Shown piece after piece: positions 24,188 to 34,900 of a DNA stretch of 64,000 bases (position 1 is the first letter of the stretch; every line of letters starts with the position of its first letter). The stretch is from positions 44,099,885 through 44,163,884 of the forward strand of contig CAIIXF020000001.1 of assembly GCA_903813345.2 (NCBI GenBank), given 5' to 3'. A program made the position numbers and the translations under genes. Below the pieces are notes generated by a model. It did no database searches. It saw only the letters and a program-made list of their open reading frames with translations, and was not told where the DNA came from. The DNA is from Owenia fusiformis. Taxonomy: Eukaryota; Annelida; Polychaeta; Sabellida; Oweniidae.

Positions 24188-27100
24188 GGTGGAATGAAAG
24201 ACTTCAGCACACCAGGTAGAAATCAAACAACCTACTTATGATCTGAAATATAAAGATGAAACAAAAACTTGAACAGGAGATTTTTTCCGAAATTATGTTA
24301 CGAAGATTTTAGAAAGTAAGGGTACAAAGGAGATTATGCCAACACATGGATTCAATGTAACATATTTATAGAATTACTCACTTTATCTACCAAAAATTAA
24401 TTAAATATCAGACCCTTGTTTTTGCAATGCTTCATTTTCTTACATGCAGACATGTTGGTGAAGGCAATATGTTTTTCCGAATATATATTCTAGTTTTACA
24501 TAAATCATAAGAGCCCTAGTGAATTATCAAATGTCTATCCTAATTTTCACTTCTGTCACCCTCCCTCCCCTTAAGGACATGGGCACATAGGCACAATAAG
24601 CCTTCAATTAAATAAAGTCATAATTTACTTAACAAGATCTCAGATATTTCACCATCTAACTGAAATGACTAAATATCTTAACCAATCAAAACCTGAAATT
24701 TCCATTTCAGTACCCATCAATTCAAATAGATTTTAATGAAATACTGGACATCCAATAGAGTACATGTAATTCATTAGACTTATCCAAATATGACACTTAA
24801 ATTGATGCACACAGACTACTTTTGATCTCAGTTGACATTTGTTTTTAAAAATCTGCTGATTCAGTTCGTAACAAAGGCCAAGATTTCAAATCAGATATCA
24901 AGAAAAAGAAATCAAAAAAATAATATTCAAGACCTCGCCAAAACACTGTCATTTGAACTATATGGATACATGTGAGGCTCTCAAAATTTCACACAGTAGA
25001 ATTATGACTGGCCATTTGTGTTGGATTACTGAACACAGCTGGCTCAAAAGCCAGCTGAGGGAACGTTCAAATATACCATCTTGTGAAGTGGTTTTCTCCA
25101 ACTTCCAGCAGGCACACTGGAATAAGTTAACGGTATTTAAGAAAATAATTGAATGTAACTAGCCCTTTTCATGATGCGTGGTGACAATAAGTCCTACTTG
25201 TTGTGTAACTTGCAGTTAACGTGGAGAAATTCCAGATCTGGCGCACCATTTTATTACTTTTTGCGCATGCGTGCACATGCGCATTGTACTTTACATGCGC
25301 ATGGGCATTGCCGCTAAAAGATCATATTTACCTAACGCAAGTTATTTTGTTGCAAATCTTTACTTTCGAAAGTCAAGAGATCTCGGGAGACCTAAAATGG
25401 CTGCAATCTAAATTCAAGTTTTGTTGTCTAATAGAACATTGATTTACTACAACAGCAGACTGTTGAAGGATCAAAATAAGGTAACAACAAATAAATTATG
25501 TATTGATTCAAATATATAGCGTATTATGAACGCTACTCAGCACAGCGTTTAGTCAAAATGGGCTCAATTTTTTCTCTTCAAGAATTTTCAATCCAGCTTC
25601 CCAGAGCTGACACAGAGTAAGTGTTGGAGTATAAAGTTGAGCTAAACTAAAACAATTGGACCCATCTCACTGGACCCCACCTTGAGTAAGTAAGAGGCTC
25701 CTAAAGCAGTATTTAATTCTTCATTAGTCATCAGCGGGGTCATCAGGCATTGAACACCCGGAAATGTTCGTTGACTCATTCTGAATCTTTCAAAAATCAT
25801 GTTTACCTGTAGGCTATTGTTTACAATTACAAGTTCGTTTTCGCCATGAAAAAATATGTAACGCGGTGAAACTATTCCTCAAACGCAGCTACGAGTAAGG
25901 ATCTATAAGGGAAATCATAAAAATACATAAAAAGATGACAAATGTGGATATTAGCACCAAGTTCACTTACCTTTAAATTTTTACCTGCCAATATTATGAA
26001 ATCTAGGTCATGACCATCCACATAGAGTTATTTGCTGCTGCAAATATACGAACGTCAAATAGGTCCAGTCAAATACATGTTCGCCTTTCTAAGGGCAACT
26101 GTAGGCTTATTGGCAACCCATTGAGCACTACCAATCATCATTATTCAGTTATCAGTTGTTAAAATCACATTGTTCCCGCTCTCTGATTTTCCGAAGAATG
26201 TTCCGTCGGTCGCCCAGAACGTCCTCCATACGTAATTCGCGCTTAGTTCACTTGAATTTGTTCCACTGACTGGCAGACCAAATTGTTTTGAAATAGATAC
26301 TGGTTGGCGGAATTGTTTGGCTGATGTTGGAGCAAAGCTTCAAATAATCGTCAGTACTCACCTTTTTGACACCAATTACATCGCAAGACATGATTTACCA
26401 AACTCTCCTCCCAATATTCCAGTTTGACAATACTTCAAGACCTCTTCAAAAAGCTAATTGTACTAATATCCGATATGAAGCATCATTCTAAAATGGTCAG
26501 TTTTGTTTAAATTGGAAAAAGACCATCTAATCCCTGCTAATCGTCTTGGAACAGTAGATAAAATCTTAGTGTTGTCATCACATAAAAGATACCATGCGCG
26601 CAGAGTATAATAAGAAACTACTGACATGACTGAAGACGAAGCTCTCTTTTAAGAAGTGAAGTCGAACAAATGCAAAAGGTATATAAAAAGGTGAAAGGAT
26701 AAGCCCCCGGTGGTAAGCCTCAAATAGTTGTTTTTCGTCTCCAGAGTAACTTCTTATGAAATGGATATTCCGATAATCTGAATTTTGACTTGACCAGCTA
26801 TGATTGCTTTCAAGGTGGGCGGGAGCCCAGCGGTCGAAATATGTTACTATGAGGACCATTGAATTGATCAATCAATTAACTAAAGATACATGTAATATAT
26901 TATGATATTTGGGTTCAAGAGCTTACATAACAAGAATAGTAAAATAGTAAATAGTAAAATAGTAAAACTGGGATGAAGAAAAGCATGAAATACTAGTAAA
27001 TAAAGTATTTTCTCATTGGAATGCGAGACAGGCTATTCAAATGAACGGGGAATCCTCAGTGATCTCAGAAGTCTAAATACATATTTAGCAATCCCTGGAT

Positions 27101-27351
27101 GTATTTTTATACATTTAGATTATTTTTAGAATATAATCAAGGATGTACTCCACATTTTTGTTTACAATTTCGCAACGAGAACCAAAATTATCTTTTTTCT
27201 TTAGAAGTGCGTCATCCTAAATCATTAAAAGTAAGTTCATCATATTAAAATAAAATAACTAAAATAACTGAAGATAAAGAAATATTTTATTCTATTTCAA
27301 AATGAATGCAAGGGTTAACATTTAACCAAGTAGATTAAATGCCATCTGTCC
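24188..27351. other. Divergent intergenic region between KCNMB-like and secreted-protein genes
   Basis: No gene is supported here. It should hold the KCNMB-like promoter and any 5' noncoding exon. A GCGCATGCG cluster at 25262-25312 is the best promoter candidate (separate entry). A short perfect hairpin, CAGCTGGCT..AGCCAGCTG, is at about 25037. A simple AAAATAGTA repeat is at about 26937-26970. The 97-aa minus frame at 26578-26871 has no supporting features. Confidence 0.4.
25262..25312. promoter_or_regulatory. Cluster of NRF1-like (GCGCATGC) sites
   Basis: Three near-matches to the palindromic NRF1 core lie within about 50 bp: TTGCGCATGCGTGC, CACATGCGCATTG and ACATGCGCATGGGC. Such sites usually mark TATA-less promoters. 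The cluster lies about 1.1 kb upstream of the KCNMB-like start codon, so it may be that gene's promoter. Function is inferred. Confidence 0.35.
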
Positions 27352-27360
27352 TATATAAAG
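27352..27360 (+). promoter_or_regulatory. TATA box of the secreted-protein gene
   Basis: TATATAAAG is followed about 30-38 bp later by TTCTCAGTGAAAC, an initiator-like TCAGT (about 27389-27393). A start there gives a 5' UTR of roughly 75 nt with no upstream ATG before the start codon at 27465. Confidence 0.65.
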
Positions 27361-27464
27361 AAATCAGCCCACTAATTGCTCAATTGTTCTCAGTGAAACT
27401 TTGCTGAGAACGCCTGAAAATTTGCTTGAGCTGTTGAACTATCTCTGGAAGTAAAATTCATAGA

Positions 27465-28533
27465 ATGGTAAGTGCTCATTTAAAACTTTCATTATTTGTT
27501 TTCATAGTTTTTAATCCTTCTCAAATGTTATCAATTTAATTTCCTCTCGGATCATCAAAGGCCGTAGAAGACGCTATTCAGCTTTGGGGAACAACTTTTT
27601 GAATAAGAATATAACAAGAAAACTCCTTTTAAGGATCCATAGTAACTCACAAAAGTTGTGATTAATACATGAAGCCATGTAATGTAATCACCCGTTTATT
27701 TGAATATTACAGATTTTTCATGGCTAAGCACATTTCTAATTTTGCACTTCTATTTTTATAGTGTGACTTTTTTTTAGACGGATTCGTTTTTGCTCATTTA
27801 TCCATAAATACATCAATTTTTGTTATGTTAAGTCACTAGCAATGCTATTACCAGGTACCAATCAAGGCAAATATTCCAGATTCAAATGTTTCAGCACTAA
27901 AATTTGACGGCGCGAAACGCCGTCGAAATCCGGTGGGACTGAATAGACGTGTGAATACCTGGTGCAATAGGAGGGTTGGTGTAACCAAATTTTTAAAACG
28001 AGAATTTAACGTTTTCCCTGGAATTTTCAACATTGTCATCATCTTATTTTCAGAACAAAGTTTTCCTGCTGCATTTAGCCATCGTTACTTCCCTTTGCGT
28101 TATTGGTAATGGAGCACCAACGGCCTCGGCTAAACCAGTTAGCGTAACAAAATCAATCAGCGTCACGACAGACGAACCCATCAAAGAATACACAAAAGAT
28201 GATAAAGCCAAAGGTGAACCAGCTTCCCCGCTTCAATCCGCTTATTTTGCAGAGATACAAAAGTCAATGCGCGCTCTCCCGAATGAAAATAACATTAAAT
28301 TAGCGATGGGGTACTGCTTCTTGCGTCAATGCAGCCATTTATTAAAATGCAGCAACATGATTCTTGGGTACGAAATTTGGAAAGCTCAGAATATTCGTCC
28401 TGTCACTTTGCTTACGAGTGTAGGGCCCTTGACAGCGTATTGCTCAAATGGAGATTGTTCGACGGTCATTGAAGATTACGAGCGTTGGCGCGAGGAAAAC
28501 GGATACGGAGTGGATGGGGGAAGATGGGGATGA
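27465..28533 (+). CDS. Secreted Cys-containing protein of unknown family
   Basis: The first coding exon is only the start codon (27465-27467, ATG then GTAAGT). The second is 28054-28533 after TTATTTTCAG. The product is 160 aa. MNKVFLLHLAIVTSLCVIGN is a clear signal peptide, probably cleaved near residue 21. Residues 22-60 are a Thr/Ser/Lys-rich, likely disordered stretch. Residues 60-160 form a more compact region with five Cys (89, 94, 100, 131, 136; spacing C-x4-C-x5-C-x30-C-x4-C), many aromatics and the C-terminus GGRWG. Within exon 2 the first Met is residue 73, so the one-codon exon is needed to make the signal peptide. I do not recognise the family. An odd Cys count would allow a disulfide-linked dimer. 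Confidence 0.78.
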
Positions 28534-28950
28534 AAGGCACCGACCGCTTGGACAACAATCAAATTATCATTACTAATTACCAGAAAATTCATATTTATGG
28601 ATAAAATAATGATTTAGTTCAAAATTCAAAAACATCCATTATTACAACCGTATTACAGACATTAATTTTCGTAATAACAGTAGTCAGTATTAGAATGACA
28701 ATAGCTTTAGATTGGTGATCTATTTTGAAGTTAGGAACCTTTTATGTAAAATATTAATTAAATGATGTATCATTTTACAAAATCGGTCAACTTTTACCCT
28801 GGGCGGAAAATTTTGATTTAAAATAACGAAGGGAGCTGTTTTTAAGTCAGAACTGCAAAACGAATGCTTAAACTCTGGCCTCTAAGCTCAGGGTAAATGT
28901 TTGCCGATTTACGGGTATCATTGTGTAAACATTAAAAAAAGTTCTTACAA

Positions 28951-30400
28951 CAAGGCATTAACATGACAAAATGTCACCACCTAAAACAATTTGGTGAATT
29001 TAAAGCAAGTTGGAAAATACTTTGACCTTGAGAAGGTCATTGAAGGTCAAAGGTCAAATCTAAAGTCAGATTTGAACTTCTGAGAACTTGTAAAGTCAAA
29101 TTTGAACTTTTGAAAAGATGTAGATGATTTTGAAAAAAAAATTTGGTCAATTTGAAGCAAGTTGAAAACAGACCTTTTTGACCTTTTTTGACCTTGAGAA
29201 GGTCATTAAAGGTCAAATGTCAAATCTAAAGTCAGATTTGAATTTCTGAGAACATGTAGATGATTTTGAAAAAAAAAATTAGTCAATTTGAAGCAAGTTG
29301 AAAAAGACCTTTTTGACCTTTTTTGACCTTGAGAAGGTCATTGAAGGTCAAATGTCAAATTTAAAGTCATATTTGAATTTCTGAGAACATGTAGATGATT
29401 CTGAAAAAAATTTTTAGTCAATTTGAAGCAAGATGAAAAAATACCTTTTTGACATTGAGAAGGTCATTGAAGGTCAAATGTCAAATCTAAAGTCAGATTT
29501 GAATTTCTGAGAACATGTAAATGATTTTGAAAAAAGAATTTAGTCAATTTGAAGCAAGTTGAAAAAAGACCTTTTTGACCTTTTTTGACTTTGAGAAGGT
29601 CATTGAAGGTCAAATGTCAAATCTAAAGTCAGATTTGAATTTCTGAGAACATGTAGATGATTTTGAAAAAAAAATTTAGTCAATTTGAAGCAAGTTGAAA
29701 AAAGACCTTTTTGACCTTTTTTGACTTTGAGAAGGTCATTGAAGGTCAAATGTCAAATCTTAAGTCAAATCTAAAGTCAGATTTGAATTTCTGAGAACAC
29801 GTAGATGATTTTGAAAAATTTTTTTAGTCAATTTGAAGCAAGTTGAAAACAGACCTTTTTGACCTTTTTTGACCTTGAGAAGGTCAAATGTCAAATCTTA
29901 AGTCAGATTTGAATTTCTGAGAACACGTAGATTTTGAAAAAAAAATTTAGTCAATTTGAAGCATGTTGAAAACAGACCTTTTTTGACCTTGAGAAGGTCA
30001 TTGTAGGTCAAATGTCAAATCTAAAGTCAGATTTGAAGGTCAAATGTCAAATCTAAAGTCAAATCTAAAGTCAGATTTGAATTTCTGAGAACATGTAGAT
30101 GATTTTGAAAAAAAATTTAGTCAATGTGAAGCAAGTTGAAAAAAGACCTTTTTGACCTTGAGAAGGTCATTGAAGGTCAAATGTCAAATCTAAAGTCAGA
30201 TTTGAACTTCTGAGAACATGTAGATGATTTAGAAAAAAATTGAAGTCAGTCTAAACAGTATTTGTTAAGTTATAGGAAGTTGTAAGAAATTGTTACAGAC
30301 GCCGGACGCCGGACGCCAACCTCCAACCTCCAACCACCAACCGCCGTCGCAAAAAAACGGAGACCATAACAATATGTCACCACTTTTGGTGGTGACATAA
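28951..30400. mobile_element. Satellite-bearing non-autonomous element (copy A of ATGTCACCAC family)
   Basis: The left end is GGCATTAACATGACAAAATG followed by TCACCACC. The right end is ACCATAACAATATGTCACCA followed by the hairpin partner TTTTGGTGGTGACATAA. Between them is a tandem array of a roughly 136-bp unit, about nine copies (28985 to about 30240), then a GACGCCGGACGCC tract. The same ends occur in copies at 38521, 41178, 44374, 45079 and 57523. One inverted subterminal motif, a 3' hairpin and internal tandem repeats resemble non-autonomous Helentron/DINE-type elements. That assignment is inferred. Confidence 0.72.
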
Positions 30401-30626
30401 AAAGGATGATCCATTTCATTATTCAAAGTATTGGTTTTCAAAATATATAAAACGTCAAACATCAACATTGTGGTTAATGAAAACACAGAATGAAATTCTA
30501 CGCTAATGGCTCCAAAATGCAAACTATGTAATTAATTTGAAATTGGATAAGTTACATTCAATATTTCGGCTATGGATTTTGAAATTGTAATTTTTTAGAT
30601 ATTCCTCTCTAAAGAACATTCCAAAT

Positions 30627-30759
30627 GCCGCAGTCACATTTGATCTACGGCAACCGTTGATTCACAAAAATCGAGATAGATATGCAGCATAAATAAGAAT
30701 ACGCTTACAATGTCGATTTTTATAAGTTACGGCCGTCGTAGAGCAAATGTGACTGAGGC
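30627..30759. mobile_element. Short foldback MITE
   Basis: GCCGCAGTCACATTTG at the left and CAAATGTGACTGAGGC at the right are inverted copies, and further pairing (CACAAAAATCGA / TCGATTTTTAT) runs inward. About 133 bp with no coding capacity. The target duplication is not clear. Confidence 0.65.
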
Positions 30760-31979
30760 TTAAACGAGCGATTCGACGAAACAATTCTTATTTCTCTATC
30801 GTTAAAAGTGAGACCTTTAATATCCCATTTGAAGACAAAAAGTATATTTGTGTTAAAGCTATTGTCATTGTATTACTGAAGCTTGTCCTTCACAATAAAT
30901 AATATACAACAATAACATATCAAATAAGAATAAAAAGACTAGTAGTGAAGATAATATTGGAATGAAATGGCACTTAAACCTGAATCTTTTGATAGAAAAC
31001 TATAAAGCAAAACAGAAGGTATGACATTTGTTAAATATCTATCAAATGACTTTTGTAAAAGAAATTATATTTCAAATCGGTAATATTGAAAGAAAGTTTT
31101 TCAAGCTTCACCCTCCAATGGAGGTTGCTTTGTAAATATATTTTAACTGTATGTACAGTATCTACACTGGTTGTATGATAGTTTACACACAGTACTGGGC
31201 AAAACACAAATGGCAGATAATATCAACAGAAACTACATTTTCATTTTTAAAAATAATTATTATTACATACAGCAATAAATTGTAAATCATATATATGTAC
31301 AGGGTATTTAGTTACATATTTTTAAAAATAATATCACATCATACTGTAGTGTAACAACTTCACAATTGTAAATATTTTAGACATTTTTTTCATGGACGGA
31401 ATTATAATAAAAATGCATTGATGAAAAAGCATCACAGAGTGCATTTTTATATTCTTGGACGAAAATATAATAAAATGCATGGATACAATAACATTGTAGA
31501 GAGGACGGATATTTATAAAATGCTTTTTACAACATTTGTAATGTTAGCAGAAATTTGATATTAAATATAAATAATTAAATGTATAGGAATAGCCCTATAT
31601 TCAGTTCTATAAAGGCTGCTTTTGTCAAAATATTTGTTAAATTAATTAAACAAAATATTTTAACATATTATAGAAATGAGATATTTCCTTCAATAATGTA
31701 GGACAAGCACAACAAATATTCTCACTTATTAACTTTTTACACACAGGCTTCCATACTGACATTATGGTTAAAGACAGGTACAAAAGTGATCCCACTTCAA
31801 AACATAAATTCCAAAACAGGAAAAAATCTCTATTCTACATGACTTGCTTAATAATATATCACAGTTCAGATATTTTTTACTTTACTGAGCAGCTTTTTCA
31901 TTTTCAACGTTTCATAAATATGTCCAATCATTTTGGGGGTTATTTTGTTAGCTACTGTTCAGTGTCTCTTGGTCTTATA
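30760..31979. other. Intergenic DNA and SPEF2 3' UTR
   Basis: AT-rich sequence between the copy-A element and the SPEF2 stop codon. The right part must hold the SPEF2 3' UTR. A partial duplication around 31390-31500 repeats ATGCAT and GGACG-AAT-ATAATAAAA motifs. I see no gene. Confidence 0.4.
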
Positions 31980-34900
31980 TTATTCTCCTGTCTTATGGCT
32001 TGTAGCATCAACATTTTCTGTGTTCTGTTTAATGATAGAATTCACATCCTGAAATGATAATAACAAACAATGTAAAAAGACTCAAGTGTAATACAAATAG
32101 CAATTCAAATATCCACCTAATAAATATCAGTTCTGGAGAAAATCAATACAAAGTTGCCTTGTATGAATATATGAATTTTATTTAATTTTTTAACTTTGAT
32201 ACATGTCAAGAACAATAGTTAACTTACAGGCAGCTTATAGCGGGCACAGTTTGCAACAATATCTTGTATTATAGGGTGCTCTAGGAGTGTTGTATAGCAT
32301 ACAGGTTCTAGATTGTCCTGGCCCAACTCCTGGTATACCCCAGCAAGGCGATCATAAGACAGCACATCATCAGGATCAGACGACACTGTAAACCTACTAC
32401 TCTCACTCTTTTTCATGTCCCCATGATGGAGGGCCTGAAAATTAACAAAAATGAACAAGATATTTTAGATCTACTATGGGTCACATACATGTATAATATA
32501 AACCTTGACATTAAATTAGAAATCATTCCGGCAACAATTTTTTTTATACATGATATTAAGACAAAATATTCAATTTTAATACAGAATTTCATTCATGAAT
32601 TAATTACCGACATTAAATTGCCATAATTTAAAAAAAACAATGATTTGTATCTTGCTCCAAAAAAGCTTTATTTTGTTATATTTATATTAATATGAACAAA
32701 TAACATAAATTAGATTGCTACAATTTTATTTTTGATGTGAGTTGTATTTATATTAGGCAATTTAAGCAGGAATCTTACTTTGACAAGTGCTATAAGTGGA
32801 ACCTTTTCCTTGATAGCGCCAGGGGGTATGTCTATGGGGAGGTCAAGCTGGGGTGGTATCTTTGGTGCTGGTGGCTTCTCCACAGGTTCTCCATCTTCAC
32901 CAACAAGCTCACTGAAATACACATTCAAAAACTATGGGTTTCTATTGGTTGAATTATTGACATGCCTGTGGCTTTATCTTCTGACTTATCAGGAGAATGC
33001 AAAAAGTACTTATCATTAATTGAACAAACAACTTATACAGTTTTTCATTTTAATATAGTTAATCATTTTTATTATCATCATAGACATACTAATTGTATCA
33101 AAAAGAATTTTAAGAATCTAAAAAATCTGCATTTTTGAAAATCCTATTTCTCTGCGATGAAAAGGATGTGGTGAACATTTTGAATTACACAAATAAACTC
33201 AATTCATGCCCTTAAAATTGCAATATTATCATTTCAAAATGATCAACATTGAACATCTACTGATCTAAAAATTATGACGTTTACATTTTTTGGCAAATAA
33301 AGTAATTACATACTAAAAAAGGTTAACAGAACAGGAAAAATCATAATTTTTAGCTGAGGACTAATTTCATTGTTCAAGCGAATAAATGATCTTTGCTTTG
33401 CTTTGAATTGATCCAGGCCAACCAGGATTCAGATTTACATTTAAGTCCCTGGCTGAATCATTCACACTGGGATAAAAATCATTTTCAGATAAATATTGAG
33501 TTGAATCAAAGTGCTGTCAATGAAAATATAAGAGTTTTTTTAAGAACCAATTAATTCAAGATGAACTGATCTTGTAAGTTATTTTAGTTCAAAAAACTGC
33601 GATAAATTCAATTATTTGACATGTTGAGTTCAAGTAGGTACAGGACAACTTAGAGACTTTGTTACAAGTTACACAATTCTCCCGATCGTGCAATGAGATA
33701 AGTCATGAATCAAAGCTAGAAAATGACCCTATTGCAATACTGATTCCTGTGTGTCGTGCAGACAATCACTTCCAGCTTACTTTATTTTGTATTTTGCAAT
33801 TGGGGGCTGGCTTGACCTCTTATATATTTATACTCGCAATATCTTTCATCTTAACCTCAGCAGTAGATAAGGCAGTCTGGTTAATACGATGGTACCGTTT
33901 TCAAGACATTGATTTTGCAGGTCTAAAAGAGAACTGCATCTACATTCTTCAAACAATTTGATCTAGTCTAGTGGATACTGCACCCATATTTGAATATTAC
34001 CTGCTGATACTAGGTCTTCTTGGGATCATTTTCTCCACACGAGGCATGTGATGCCCCGAGGCAATACTGAGGCAGCGTAAGAATCCTTCATATTCATCAG
34101 GTGCAGCAGCGAAATACATCAACTGAAATAATATTATGCAATGAAATACATCAACTGAAATAAAATTATTCAATGAAATACATAAACTTCACTCATCCTC
34201 AAAACTCAATTTCATCCACTTTGCAGAATAGTATTGGTCAGACCGTGGGCATTCTATTGAAAGTCAGATAACCTGAGAGATTAAGAGCTGAAATTTGTTT
34301 GTTTTTCATAATTGCTTTTATCATTGTTACAGTATCGTAACATTGTAAAATAAACATTGTAAAAGCCAATTGAATTGTACAAATTGTAATTTACTTTGTT
34401 TTAGATGACTTCTTTATGAGTCTCATACTAAAACAATCCCCTGAGGCGATATGATAACATGAACCAAACCACGTACAACAAATGAGTCTTTAATCTATAT
34501 TGGCATCTTTGCCAACAAAGCCTTAATTTGCTGAGAAAAGAAGTTCAACATTTTTCTGGGATACTCCCAAGTATTTGTAATTTGCCAACAGATGCATTTG
34601 TTTTTGACATAAAAATCTCAATACTACATATATTTTCAGTTAACTTTGACCTGGGGGTAAATATCGGATACAGGGAGTGAAGACAAAATTATATTTGCCC
34701 TGCCTTAGAAGGCTGCATGTATTTCAAGGGCAAATATATGATTTAAATGACAGACTGTCTATGTCATGCACTCTGTTAACTTAGGACCCATGCAGCAAGA
34801 TTTGACCCTGGATCTTGACCATGTTTACACCACAACTGCACTTGACTTGAACCTGAGTATTATAATGTCAAGGTATTGAGTTCATAAAAAATGAAACACT

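Noticed and set aside
26578-26871. 97-aa minus frame
   Set aside because: No homology signal, no splice context and no promoter. Frames of this length are expected by chance.
28985-30240. CRISPR-like repeat array
   Set aside because: Units are ~136 bp with no unique spacers, and the genome is animal. It is a satellite within a mobile element.
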